Source: B25-G16 sp964549945
GTDB taxonomy: Bacteria; Desulfobacterota; DSM-4660; Desulfatiglandales; B25-G16
NCBI GenBank assembly: GCA_964549945.1
Contig: CAZJXD010000011.1
Location: 1 to 64,000 of the forward strand
Direction of reading: 5' to 3'
DNA length: 64,000 nt
Below, in pieces: positions 25,533 through 34,405 of this stretch. Under the pieces are notes generated by a model, which was not told the origin of the DNA, made no database searches, and was given only the letters and a program-made list of their open reading frames with translations. Positions within the stretch are counted from its first letter, which is position 1. Every line of letters begins with the position of its first letter. The translations under genes were made by a program, and so were the position numbers.

Positions 25533-26072
25533 GTGAGTATGGATTCTGATGTATCACAAGGTTCATTTGTTATGATGGCTGATAAGGTAGGTTTGTGGGT
25601 TGAGAATATTTCTGGAGCTTTTTGTGTTTTAATTTACACGGCCGTGACAGCCGATGTCCTCCTAGGTGTTTTTTTTCGCTATATCATGAAGAATCCATTC
25701 GAATGGACCGAGGAGTTGGCCCGTTATTTTATGGTGGGCCTGGGTCTTTTAGCCATTAACCTTGCCACTCGGCGGAAAGAAAACATCCGTATAAACCTTG
25801 TTGTTAGAAGGTTCCCATCTAGCATAGCTAGAGTTTTGAGTTATGTAGTAGATCTACTCTCCGCCCTTTTTTATACCATACTAATTTGGCAAGGGTATCT
25901 GATGGCTAAACATACCATGCTGACTGGGCAATCTATAAATATCTCAATGTCTTGGCCCTATTCTGTCGTGTGTGTGGGTGGCAGCCTAGCCCTCATTCAA
26001 TTAGTGATAGAGGACATTAAAAAAGTAGCTTTAGTCTTCAATGCTAGCATTGGGGAAAACTCTTTACCATGA
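25533..26072 (+). CDS. TRAP transporter small permease (DctQ)
   Basis: 179-residue integral membrane protein with four predicted helices and the DctQ hallmark NPFEWTEELARYFMVGLG near residue 56, followed by RRKENIRINLV. It is the small permease of the TRAP system formed with the upstream DctP and downstream DctM. The start is GTG at 25533 or ATG at 25539, both just after GAAAGGG. Confidence 0.9.
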   Translation: MSMDSDVSQGSFVMMADKVGLWVENISGAFCVLIYTAVTADVLLGVFFRYIMKNPFEWTEELARYFMVGLGLLAINLATRRKENIRINLVVRRFPSSIARVLSYVVDLLSALFYTILIWQGYLMAKHTMLTGQSINISMSWPYSVVCVGGSLALIQLVIEDIKKVALVFNASIGENSLP

Positions 26073-26107
26073 ATCAATAATTACATATCTGAAAAGTGTT
26101 CTGACTA

Positions 26108-27397
26108 ATGGCCTTATTTTTGCTAATTACCTTTTTCGTGCTAATGGCTATCGGTACTCCCATAGGTTTGGCTATGGGCTTAACCGCTCTTTTCGGTTTT
26201 TTTGCGCTGGGCGATGCCAGATTGTTGACAATAGTCTCCCAAAATTTTTTTTCAGCTATGAACAGTTATGTTTTGGTGGCACTACCTCTTTTCATCTTGG
26301 CTGGTGATATCCTTAACAGAAGTCGTCTCACAGACAGATTGGTTGCTTTTTCCAATGTCTTTTTTGGAAAATTAAGGGGAGGCTTAGGACATGTCAATAT
26401 TATAACCAGTATAATATTTGGCGGCATGTCTGGAGCTGCTGTTGCTGATACAGCAGCTCTGGGCAGAATATTCATTCCTGCCATGACCAGAGAGGGTTAT
26501 GGAAAAGCTTTTAGTACAGCTGTGACCGTTAGTTCTTCCATAATAGCGCCAATTATACCCCCGAGCATAATAATGGTCATCTATGGTGCCTTGATGGGTG
26601 TATCAATCGCAGGTATGTTTGCCGCAGGGATTGTCCCCGGCTTTATGGTGGGAGCATCATTGATGATTGTCAATGGGTTCATTTCGGCCAAGCGAGGCTA
26701 CCCAAAGCTTGACCAAAAGTTTACATTTAGGGGTGTAATATCGAGCACTAAACAAGCGGCTTTCGCACTCATTATGCCCATTATCATACTTGGCGGCATT
26801 CTGAGCGGTGTGGTAACCCCTACTGAGGCCGCAGGCATAGCAGTTGGTTATGCGCTTTTTATTGGATTAGTTGTTTATCGCAACATCAAGCTTAAAGATC
26901 TATATGATATTTTTTTTAAAACCTCAATTATTATGGGTAAGATGGGATTGATCTTTTGTGGTGCGGCTATTCTTGGCTGGATCATGGCTAGTGAGCATAT
27001 CCCCGAAATTATGGCCGATTTCTTCATAAGTTTAAGTTCAAATAAGTATATAATATTATTACTGGTAAACGTTTTTTTGCTTATTATTGGAATGGCCCTG
27101 GATGTATTGATTAGTCTTCTCATCCTAGCTCCAGTGTTGGCACCACTAGCTATTAGCCTGGGCGTCGATCCGCTTCACTTTGGAGTTATGGTATGTATCA
27201 ACCTGAACATTGCCCTATTAACGCCACCTGTTGGAGCTTGTTTAAATATGGCTATGGCTATCACCGATCTTGAACTGGAGGAGATCATAAGGGAAGTATG
27301 GCCGTTTTTAATAGCAGAAATAGTTGTATTGTTTTTCGTAGTATACATCCCCCCAGTTACGATGTTTATGCCTAGGTTGTTAGGATTTGCTGGCTAA
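26108..27397 (+). CDS. TRAP transporter large permease (DctM)
   Basis: 429 residues with about 12 hydrophobic segments. The DctM signature GMSGAAVADTAALG is near residue 101, and SSIIAPIIPPSIIMVIYG near residue 140, with a symmetric repeat in the C-terminal half (NLNIALLTPPVGACLN near residue 360). It is the main channel of the TRAP importer. It follows DctQ by 35 bp. Standard length and no visible defect. Confidence 0.94.
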   Translation: MALFLLITFFVLMAIGTPIGLAMGLTALFGFFALGDARLLTIVSQNFFSAMNSYVLVALPLFILAGDILNRSRLTDRLVAFSNVFFGKLRGGLGHVNIITSIIFGGMSGAAVADTAALGRIFIPAMTREGYGKAFSTAVTVSSSIIAPIIPPSIIMVIYGALMGVSIAGMFAAGIVPGFMVGASLMIVNGFISAKRGYPKLDQKFTFRGVISSTKQAAFALIMPIIILGGILSGVVTPTEAAGIAVGYALFIGLVVYRNIKLKDLYDIFFKTSIIMGKMGLIFCGAAILGWIMASEHIPEIMADFFISLSSNKYIILLLVNVFLLIIGMALDVLISLLILAPVLAPLAISLGVDPLHFGVMVCINLNIALLTPPVGACLNMAMAITDLELEEIIREVWPFLIAEIVVLFFVVYIPPVTMFMPRLLGFAG

Positions 27398-27516
27398 AAC
27401 AAACTGTTAGTAAGTGTGGCATGAGATGGGCAATGCTTCATTCCTCTGTTTAGCGTAAGGAGTGATAATTGCATGATTATTATTCCCATATATATACGAA
27501 AGCGAGGTGCAATAAT

Positions 27517-28704
27517 ATGAGCAGCAGTACTGAAACACAATTTGGTAACTACGACTTCGGACTTGCAGATGAGGAAGAAACAAGGGCTGCCAGACTTCAT
27601 GCTGAAAGTATTATCATTGATCAGGTATGGTTTGGACCATGTACCTACCTCTCATTGACTCCGGAGATGGAAAAGGAGTTGGATGAAGTCATGGAAACCA
27701 CCCGTGATGCTGGATTAACAATGAACTTAGCTGGAACTCTCCCGGTTCGCGAGGCTATTAGTGGTAGATTCCCAGAATTCAAGAAGTGCTGGGATTCTTC
27801 TGGCCTTACTGCTGGCTCTCGATCGGTTGAGTTTTCTTCATGGGAGCGTTTCTCTCTGCTGTTTGGCAGCCACATTTCCATGTTCGATAACCTGGCATGG
27901 GTTATTAAGGCGTTACGTGCTGAGGACATTCGTCGGGCCAAGGCCGAGTGCAAACATGCCGCGTGGATCTCGACGCAGTTATCTCGGGGTCTTTGCACGA
28001 ATTTCATCGATTTTATCGAGCCGGCTTATAATCTAGGCCTAAGAATGATTCAGCTAACATACAATTCAATGAACAGCCTTGGAGCGGGTTGCACCGAGCG
28101 AACCGATGCCGGGGTGAGTCATTATGGAGCCAAAGTCATCGCTCTGATGAATGAGCTAGGCATTATTGTGGATACTGCGCATTGCGGCCGCCAAACCACG
28201 CTTGACGCTTGCAAACTTTCTACTGCACCTGTGGTGGCCTCCCATACTTCTGCCCAAAGACTTTATAATCACATCAGGGCTAAAACTGATGAAGAGCTAC
28301 ATGCCATTGCTGACTCTGGAGGAGTCATTGGAGTCTATATGGTACCTTTTTTTCTAAGCCCTCCTCCAGTTCCGAACCAAAGGGTTGGAATGGAAGCATG
28401 GCTCGATCACATAGACTACATCACTAATTTAGTAGGATGGGAGTACGTGTCTATTGGAACAGACTGGCCAATGCCAATGCCTAAGTCGATTCTTAAAAAA
28501 ACTATACTGACATACGCCCTCAAAGCCGGGTTTCGCAAAGAGGACAGGGTCAATGAAATGCTTATAAATCTCGATGGGTTTGATGACTACCGTGACTTTC
28601 CCAACGTCACGCGAGGCCTGGTAAAAAGAGGATATACTGATAAACAGATAAAGGGGATTCTGGGGGAGAACTTCCTTCGTGTTTTCAAAGATGTATGTGG
28701 TTGA
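27517..28704 (+). CDS. Membrane dipeptidase-like (peptidase M19, renal dipeptidase family) hydrolase
   Basis: Zinc-dependent M19 enzyme of about 395 residues. Family marks are IIDTAH-like IIVDTAHCGRQTTLDAC near residue 207, VVASHTSAQRLYNHIRAK near 232, GGVIGVYMVPFFLSP near 260, and the late GWEYVSIGTDWPMP near 308. M19 enzymes split dipeptides or act on other amide-like bonds. I chose ATG at 27517, which has GAGGTG a few bases ahead; the frame is open farther upstream but begins inside the gap. Its place beside a DctPQM transporter suggests it processes the imported compound in the cytoplasm, as no signal peptide is seen. Confidence 0.9.
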   Translation: MSSSTETQFGNYDFGLADEEETRAARLHAESIIIDQVWFGPCTYLSLTPEMEKELDEVMETTRDAGLTMNLAGTLPVREAISGRFPEFKKCWDSSGLTAGSRSVEFSSWERFSLLFGSHISMFDNLAWVIKALRAEDIRRAKAECKHAAWISTQLSRGLCTNFIDFIEPAYNLGLRMIQLTYNSMNSLGAGCTERTDAGVSHYGAKVIALMNELGIIVDTAHCGRQTTLDACKLSTAPVVASHTSAQRLYNHIRAKTDEELHAIADSGGVIGVYMVPFFLSPPPVPNQRVGMEAWLDHIDYITNLVGWEYVSIGTDWPMPMPKSILKKTILTYALKAGFRKEDRVNEMLINLDGFDDYRDFPNVTRGLVKRGYTDKQIKGILGENFLRVFKDVCG

Positions 28705-29103
28705 TGCTAAGTTGTGTTGTCATAAATATGAGGAATAAGCTTGATTCCACTGAAATATTCACTTGCTTAATTAGTATATAGATTCATAAAAAACTTTACA
28801 AATATTATCTACCATGAGGTGATTTAAGAGAGTTATGGACTGATTGGCAAATAGAGCGATCGAGTTTATTAGAATAAGATACGTAAGTATGTACAGAAAA
28901 AAACGGACAGCTTTGACAAAACTGTAAGGGGGGGAAGAAAAGGGATCAACAGTTAGAAATTTTAAAGATACTATCCCTTCACGAGGAGCAATGGCCATCG
29001 GATGGGATGTGGAGATGTGTACCTTATACCTTGAACCTGTTTCACCATTATTAACGGCTGGGGCGGCGGTACTGGGGACGTCACCTTTGGTCAAGGGGCT
29101 ATT
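28705..29103 (+). other. Gap with an unassigned plus-strand reading frame remnant
   Basis: No complete gene is seen. From about 28933 a plus-strand frame reads plausible protein for about 60 codons (GAMAIGWDVEMCTLYLEP, then LLTAGAAVLGTSPLVKG), preceded by a stop next to a run of seven G. I do not recognise it. It may be the remains of a gene cut by the IS200-like sequence that follows. Confidence 0.3.
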
Positions 29104-29275
29104 GAGTGAGCACAATAGGCCTGAATGAGAATCAGATTCGCAAGTATATAAGATGGCAGGAGAAGAAAGATAGACAAGCCGAGCAATTGGGCTTGGTAAT
29201 ATAGTAAAACATTTACCGGCGTACCTTCCAGGTACGAATTGGCAAACCACCGCCTCTGGCGGTGGTAGTTGACGT
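29104..29275 (+). mobile_element. Remnant of an IS200-type element (3' end)
   Basis: The plus strand encodes the last 32 or so residues of an IS200-type transposase: STIGLNENQIRKYIRWQEK, then DRQAEQLGLVI and stop, which matches the C-terminus of the transposase at 33926 (there STIGLNEDQIREHVRWQEK, ending AEQLGLAL). Downstream are two right-end-like hairpins, GTACCT-TCC-AGGTAC (29221-29234) and a perfect 9-bp ACCACCGCC/GGCGGTGGT stem (29246-29266). The 5' part of the element is missing. Confidence 0.75.
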
Positions 29276-29443
29276 ACGTTTGGCATGACGCACTCGCTGG
29301 CCTTCCGGTGAAAAAAACACCGAAAGTAGAATACCCACCGTTACCGGAAGGAAGGGTAACGCCAATAGGGCAAGGGCAGTTCCCAGAAATGGGGCGTCTG
29401 AAGGAATTCTAGCCGATTTGCCAAATAAAAAGAGAGTCGAAGA
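29276..29443. other. Gap with inverted repeats upstream of the TetR gene
   Basis: CCTTCCGGT (29301-29309) pairs perfectly with ACCGGAAGG (29343-29351), and inside it CGGTG and CACCG flank seven A (29306-29322). The region may fold into a cruciform or RNA structure. It is joined to the IS200 remnant, so a mobile origin is likely. No gene is seen. Confidence 0.35.
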
Positions 29444-30121
29444 ATGAAAAAAAAAGTGAAAGAAAAAATTACTGAACCAAAGATAAAAAGCCTTGAGTTG
29501 GTCAAAACAAGAAGGACACAGATCTGTCGGGCTGCTGAAGAACTATTCGCTGAGAAAGGTTATCACAAGACATCGATCCGGGATATTGCCAGGAAGTCTG
29601 GTATTAGTATCGGGTCTCTATATGATTACCTTAGAAATAAGGAAGATATACTTTATTTATTAGCCCAGGAATTTTTTGTCAAGCTTCGTTCTGAGGTTCT
29701 TAAAGTAATTGAGGGAGATTATGATGTTGTACAAGAACTTGAAGGCACGCTTGAAACGATGGTTAGGGTAGTAGATCAATTTCAAGAGTATGTGCTGTTT
29801 ACCTATCGAGACTCTAAATACTTAAAAAAAGAAGATCTGATCGCTTTGCTTGAGCAAGACTCCTTCTTTACTCAAACATTTACTAAAATTATACAAAAAG
29901 GTGGAGAGCAAGGTATTTTAGAAACTTATGAACCAGAAATCGTAGCTAATATGCTAACAATTCTAACACATTCCTGGGCCTTAAAAAGGTATAACCTCAA
30001 GAAATATCCATTTTATACATTTCAAAAAATTCTTATTCAATTCATTCTACATGGATTGATAAAGAAAAATAAAAAAGATGATGAAAAACAGAACGGTACT
30101 GCTTATGACTCAGGCGCCTAA
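29444..30121 (+). CDS. TetR/AcrR family transcriptional regulator
   Basis: DNA-binding repressor, 225 residues. The N-terminal helix-turn-helix is TRRTQICRAAEELFAEKGYH then TSIRDIARKSGISIGSLYDY (residues 22-62), the TetR hallmark. The rest is the all-helical ligand domain. It stands alone in orientation with the meaB-mutase operon 437 bp downstream. It is the only regulator in the catabolic part of the window, so it is the best candidate for the repressor binding AACGAT-TG-ATCGTT at 18.3-18.5 kb. TetR proteins of this kind often sense acyl-CoA. That connection is inferred. Confidence 0.92.
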   Translation: MKKKVKEKITEPKIKSLELVKTRRTQICRAAEELFAEKGYHKTSIRDIARKSGISIGSLYDYLRNKEDILYLLAQEFFVKLRSEVLKVIEGDYDVVQELEGTLETMVRVVDQFQEYVLFTYRDSKYLKKEDLIALLEQDSFFTQTFTKIIQKGGEQGILETYEPEIVANMLTILTHSWALKRYNLKKYPFYTFQKILIQFILHGLIKKNKKDDEKQNGTAYDSGA

Positions 30122-30558
30122 CATTATGATGTATGCTAGGTTTCACGTCGAAAAACGTGGAAAGGATTTTTTTCTTCTCATGAAATGTGGGTTTAGAGAA
30201 ATGAGTAACTTCTCAATAAGTTGGGGTACACTTGACGGCAAAGTAATTTTGGACACATATTGTAAATTGTACAGATTCTATTTATCGAACCCTTATAAAA
30301 TCCCAACTTCAGACATATGGAAAATTCGACCAAAATTGATTTAGTTATATGAGCACTTATAATGAATTGCTGGAAGAATCTACCACTTCTAGCCTCTTGA
30401 TAATGCTATATATTTAAAAATACAAACCAAATAATGGGCAAGCAGCTATGAGAACTCCAAACTGCCAATTAAGTGGTTTTTATTGTTAGATATTTGCCAA
30501 TGTCGTGAAAATGTCTAAATCCAATTTTCCAGTAGTCTAACCTTATTAAGAATTTAAA
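30122..30558 (+). other. AT-rich gap upstream of meaB
   Basis: No gene, and no cobalamin-riboswitch core (GCCACTG) is visible. A short open frame from 30078 overlaps the TetR gene and shows no family features. The gap should hold the promoter of the meaB-mutase genes, but no clear -35/-10 pair stands out. Confidence 0.35.
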
Positions 30559-31608
30559 ATGAATCTGGCAAATCTACTAACAGACTTAGAAAAAGGTCGA
30601 ATAGGGGCGGCCTCCAAACTCATCTCCATTTTGGAGCAAGGAAATGATTATGAAATAGACAAGATTATGGAGGTGATTTACCCACACACAGGCAATAGTT
30701 GGGTAATAGGTATTACAGGGCCCCCAGGAGCAGGAAAGAGCAGCCTGATAAATGGCCTAATTTATCATGCGAGAGAAGAAGATAAATCAGTAGGAGCCAT
30801 TCTGGTGGATCCAACAAGCCCTGTTTCTGGCGGTGCAGTGTTGGGAGATAGGATTCGAATGAGTTCCTTTTCACGAGATGAGAAGGTATTCATTCGATCC
30901 ATGGGTTCACGTGGCAATTTAGGGGGGCTATCCATAGCAACATTAGGGGCGGTACGTATACTGGATTATTTAAAGAAAGACTTTATTTTCATAGAAACTG
31001 TTGGCTCAGGGCAGATTGATGTGAATATATGTGATATCGCAGATACAGTATGTCTGGTCCTGATGCCGAGTGCCGGGGATGTCATTCAATCCCTTAAAGC
31101 TGGTATAAGGGAAGTCAACGATATTTTTGTTATTAACAAATGTGACCAACTAGGTGCTGAGGAGACAGCCGTCAATATTCAATTAATTCTGGATATAACA
31201 GCCCAAAATACAGATCGTAATTTTTCTTGGCAGGTTCCGATTTGTCTCACAAACTCGCACACTGGTGATGGCATTCCTGATCTCTGGAAAAAAATTAAAG
31301 ACCACCAGAACGAATCCAAGGAAAGTGAATTTAGGATCCAGAAAAAAATAACTCAAGCAAAAAAAGAGACGATCGATATCATTCTTCGTAAATTGGAAAA
31401 GTTTTTCCGGCGCCAGATCGACGAGAAAATGAGTGTAGGTAGTATTATTAATGACATAGCTATCAAATTGAAGAGTCCGCAAAGAGCGAGTGAAGAAATT
31501 TTTGCTAAAATTGCAGATACTGCATGGACACTTACCCAACTTTCGCAAGGGCGAAAGCAGAGCAACAACCTAAAACCCTTAGAAAAAAAGGAGAGATCCC
31601 GTGTTTGA
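30559..31608 (+). CDS. meaB: Methylmalonyl-CoA mutase-associated G-protein chaperone (MeaB/ArgK family)
   Basis: GTPase, 349 residues, that loads cobalamin and protects B12 acyl-CoA mutases. Walker A is GPPGAGKSS (residues 54-62), followed by DPTSPVSGGAVLGDRIRM, and the nucleotide region with NKCDQLGAE near residue 194. The segment FIETVGSGQIDV has GQID where most MeaB proteins have GQSE. It overlaps the mutase gene by 8 bases, so the two are made together. The presence of a chaperone makes the neighbour a genuine B12 mutase. Confidence 0.93.
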   Translation: MNLANLLTDLEKGRIGAASKLISILEQGNDYEIDKIMEVIYPHTGNSWVIGITGPPGAGKSSLINGLIYHAREEDKSVGAILVDPTSPVSGGAVLGDRIRMSSFSRDEKVFIRSMGSRGNLGGLSIATLGAVRILDYLKKDFIFIETVGSGQIDVNICDIADTVCLVLMPSAGDVIQSLKAGIREVNDIFVINKCDQLGAEETAVNIQLILDITAQNTDRNFSWQVPICLTNSHTGDGIPDLWKKIKDHQNESKESEFRIQKKITQAKKETIDIILRKLEKFFRRQIDEKMSVGSIINDIAIKLKSPQRASEEIFAKIADTAWTLTQLSQGRKQSNNLKPLEKKERSRV

Positions 31609-33319
31609 TGCTAAAACATTGGAGACGAACGAGCAGCTACAAGATACTTTGGAAAAGGACTTTAACAAGGTGAAAGAGAAGTTTATTGGAGAAGAGGAAT
31701 ATCACGCTGAAAGCTTTTCTGGTATTCCTCTCAAACCGGTGTATTTCCCAAAAGATATAGATCATATCCCTTACTCCGAGATCGGTTCCCCTGGGCAGTT
31801 TCCCTTCACTAGGGGTAACTATCCCATGGGGTATCAGTTCATGTCCTGGGCAAACCAACCTGTGATAGGGTGCGGAAGCCCTGAGGAGACCCGAGCCAGG
31901 ATGGATTATCTTCGTGAGCAGGGTATGACCGGTTATTTTGGCCATCCACACTTCAATCTCGTGTATGATCTGGCTACCCATGGTGGTTTCGACCCAACTG
32001 ATAGACCTGCAGAAGGTCGAGTTGGTGAGTGCGGTATGAACGTTTATTCTGTTCCAACCATGGAAATTCTGTTCAAGGACCTTCCTTTGGATAAAATGAA
32101 CGTTGTGCATATCACTATGAACCAGAACTTGCCCATTCTGGCCATCTATATCGCTTATGCAGATACCCGGGGTTACACCCCTGATCAGTTACGAGGAAAT
32201 TCCATGAACTGGTACCATACCTACAATGTGGCTTCCGGCCTGGCCACCTTTCCTCCAGAGATATGTGACAGATTAGCCGCTGAGCTGATTTGGTACTGTA
32301 CCAAGAATATGCCGCGGTGGAACACAACAAACCTTTTTGGCTATGGTATTGAAGAGGCCGGGGCCAATTCCTATGAGGAGGTAGCAGTGATTGTTTCGGC
32401 AGGTATCTCCATAACGAGACGCTGTATTGAACTGGGCCTAAAACCGGATGAGTTTTTACCCCGTTTTGGCTTTCAGATCGCACAGGGAAATGACTTTTTT
32501 GAAGAAATTGCAAAGATCCGAGCACTGCGCAAGATCTGGGCAAAAATAAATCACAACGTCTTTGGAGCGACCAACCCACAGAGCATGCATGTTAGAATAC
32601 ACACCCACACATCAGGTGCAATGTTAACTGCTCAACAGCCTCTGGTCAACCTTATTCGGACAAGTCTTCAGGGGCTGGGTGCTGCCCTTTCCGGCGTTCA
32701 GGCGATGGAAATACCAGGCTATGATGAGGCACTTGCTATTCCTTCCAAAGATGCAGCACGGTTGGCCCTACGAATCCAGCAGGTTGTAGCCGAGGAGACA
32801 AACGTCACCAAGGTAACTGATCCCCTGGGCGGATCCTATTATGTGGAATGGCTTACGGCAGAGCTTGAAAAGAAAGCTATGGAGATTATTGAGAGCATAG
32901 AGAAGAGGGGAGGTTTTATTAAGGCGTGGGAGTCTGGATATATTCGATCCATAATAGAAAGTTCTGCAAGAAAGTGGAAAGAAAAGGTTGATTCAGGAAA
33001 ACAAGTCATTATCGGTGTAAACAAGCATAACATGGAGGAAGAACAGAAGATTCCTCTTTATAAAATCCCTCCAGAAACAGAACGGTTACAAAAGGAGCGG
33101 GATATTGCCTATAAAAAGTCGCGGGATGCGAAGAAATATGAGAGGGCCATGAATGAACTGAAGGAAAGTTTAATCCGCTTTAAAGACGGTGATAATGATC
33201 ATAGCTTGGTTCCCCAGCTGATAAACGCTGCCAGATGCGATGCAACAAATGGAGAGATGATGGCGTTGATGAAGAAGGCGCTGGGGTGGCTAAATTCTGC
33301 TGCGATAGCCCCAGTTTAA
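31601..33319 (+). CDS. B12-dependent acyl-CoA mutase, large (catalytic) subunit, divergent substrate pocket
   Basis: 572-residue TIM-barrel subunit of a two-chain mutase. The fold is secure: RGNYPMGY near residue 71, YDLATHGGFD near 122, GYGIEEAGANSYEE near 247, KVTDPLGGSYYVEWLT near 404. Yet residues that grip methylmalonyl-CoA in the classical enzyme are replaced. By eye alignment, Gln197/Arg207/His244 (P. shermanii numbering) become Met202, Ser212 and Gly249, and WTIRQYAGF becomes WANQPVIGC, with a few residues inserted in the YFGHPHF part. A substrate without a free carboxylate, such as isobutyryl-, hydroxyisobutyryl-, ethylmalonyl- or a longer branched acyl-CoA, is possible, but none of those known types keeps these changes as far as I can tell. 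GTG start at 31601. Confidence 0.93.
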   Translation: MFDAKTLETNEQLQDTLEKDFNKVKEKFIGEEEYHAESFSGIPLKPVYFPKDIDHIPYSEIGSPGQFPFTRGNYPMGYQFMSWANQPVIGCGSPEETRARMDYLREQGMTGYFGHPHFNLVYDLATHGGFDPTDRPAEGRVGECGMNVYSVPTMEILFKDLPLDKMNVVHITMNQNLPILAIYIAYADTRGYTPDQLRGNSMNWYHTYNVASGLATFPPEICDRLAAELIWYCTKNMPRWNTTNLFGYGIEEAGANSYEEVAVIVSAGISITRRCIELGLKPDEFLPRFGFQIAQGNDFFEEIAKIRALRKIWAKINHNVFGATNPQSMHVRIHTHTSGAMLTAQQPLVNLIRTSLQGLGAALSGVQAMEIPGYDEALAIPSKDAARLALRIQQVVAEETNVTKVTDPLGGSYYVEWLTAELEKKAMEIIESIEKRGGFIKAWESGYIRSIIESSARKWKEKVDSGKQVIIGVNKHNMEEEQKIPLYKIPPETERLQKERDIAYKKSRDAKKYERAMNELKESLIRFKDGDNDHSLVPQLINAARCDATNGEMMALMKKALGWLNSAAIAPV

Positions 33320-33464
33320 AAAGTTATAGATGTAAGGGTTGAAATACTTTTTAGGGAATCGGTTCTCTTTCGGTGTAATGCGCTAAAGAGGGATAATAGA
33401 GGCAAAAGGAATATTTTAGGGAACTTAAAGATTGTGATTTGTAAGGTTTTGGAGGGGAAATATT

Positions 33465-33884
33465 ATGGAGGGAAAAACTACGCGGGTTCTTTTAACAAAG
33501 GCTGAACAGGACTGCCATGACAGGGGTGTCCGTTTTATTGCTACCAGGCTGCGAGAAGCTGGATACGAAGTGATTTACACCAATTTTTTGTATCCTGAAG
33601 AAATCGTTAATTCAGCCATACAAGAAGATGTGGATGTGATAGGGCTCTCCAGCTCTACCTTAGGACATAAAGAAGTTCTGGGTCACGTAAGAGAGGGCCT
33701 AAAAAAGGAGGGACGTGAAGATATCTTGCTTATATTGGGGGGCATTATCCCTGACGATGATGTGGAGGAATTAGGAAGAATGGGTATTAAGAAAATCTTT
33801 GGACCAGGAAGCACTGCAGAAGAGGTAATTCAATTTCTTAAGCAGAATAGGAGTCAACTACTATCGCCAGAGGCAGCGGCTTGA
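33465..33884 (+). CDS. B12-binding small subunit of acyl-CoA mutase
   Basis: 139-residue cobalamin-binding domain with the base-off/His-on motif D-x-H-x-x-G: DCHDRG, residues 16-21. The partner strands are GLSSSTLGH near residue 64 and LILGGIIPDDD near 90. It belongs with the large subunit 145 bp upstream. The two-polypeptide layout is seen in isobutyryl-, 2-hydroxyisobutyryl- and related mutases, whereas many methylmalonyl-CoA mutases fuse this domain to the large chain. The IS200-type element begins just after its stop. Confidence 0.94.
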   Translation: MEGKTTRVLLTKAEQDCHDRGVRFIATRLREAGYEVIYTNFLYPEEIVNSAIQEDVDVIGLSSSTLGHKEVLGHVREGLKKEGREDILLILGGIIPDDDVEELGRMGIKKIFGPGSTAEEVIQFLKQNRSQLLSPEAAA

Positions 33885-34405
33885 AAATTCGTACCTTGAA
33901 GGTATGTTGGTAAATGCTTTCTTGACTATAGTGCCAAGCCCAGTTGCTCGGCTTCTCTGTCTCTTTTCTCCTGCCATCTTACATGTTCCCGAATCTGGTC
34001 TTCATTGAGGCCTATCGTGCTCACACAGTAATCCCTTGACCAAAGATGCCGTGCTAAGTACCGACGTCCCAGTCGACCATAGCGATGAAAGAGGTTTGAG
34101 GACATTTTCCCTTTCAAGAATCCAATGATGTCTGATATGGCGTACTTGGGAGGAACTGAGAAAATTGTATTTACATGATCAGGCTGTAAACTGATCTCCT
34201 CCACCTCAACCAGATCCTTCTGCTGTGACAGATGGTATACTTTTTGTTTAGCGTATTCCCTTATCTGACCTTCAAATATCCGGTACAGGTACTTGGGGCA
34301 GAACACAATTTGATACTTGCACTCATAAATCGCATGTGATAACTTCTTAAAAACACTCATGATGTACCTCCCTCACTCAGCGTACCCTCCAGGAAGGTAC
34401 ATTAT
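33885..34405 (-). mobile_element. IS200-type insertion sequence
   Basis: Single-gene element of the IS200/IS605 group. The right-end hairpin TACCTT-G-AAGGTA (33892-33904) lies after the transposase stop, and a second hairpin-forming sequence (GTACC...GGTAC, 34383-34401) precedes its start. Such elements excise as single strands and carry subterminal hairpins rather than inverted repeats. Ends are approximate. A related 3' remnant is at 29104. Confidence 0.8.
33926..34360 (-). CDS. IS200-type Y1 transposase (HUH family), second His replaced
   Basis: 144 residues, normal for the IS200 transposase, which uses one tyrosine and a divalent metal bound by a His-x-His pair to cut single-stranded DNA. 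KYQIVFCPKYLYRI near residue 16 and PPKYAISDIIGFLKGKMS near 68 are family marks. The catalytic tyrosine is in DYCVSTIGL near residue 115. The metal motif reads PDHVNTIF where members usually have PDHVHLL, so the second metal histidine is Asn. It may be weakly active or inactive. Confidence 0.9.
   Translation of the reverse strand: MSVFKKLSHAIYECKYQIVFCPKYLYRIFEGQIREYAKQKVYHLSQQKDLVEVEEISLQPDHVNTIFSVPPKYAISDIIGFLKGKMSSNLFHRYGRLGRRYLARHLWSRDYCVSTIGLNEDQIREHVRWQEKRDREAEQLGLAL

Noticed and set aside
28771..29286. A 171-codon minus-strand open frame
   Set aside because: It runs antisense through the IS200 remnant and a gap, and its sequence has no domain; the opposite strand explains it.
29290..29440. 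A group II intron 5' end near the TetR gene
   Set aside because: Some phrases look intron-like, but no domain V, reverse transcriptase gene or boundary sequence is present.
30122..30558. A cobalamin riboswitch upstream of meaB and the mutase
   Set aside because: The conserved B12-box core is not seen in this gap nor between the mutase genes.
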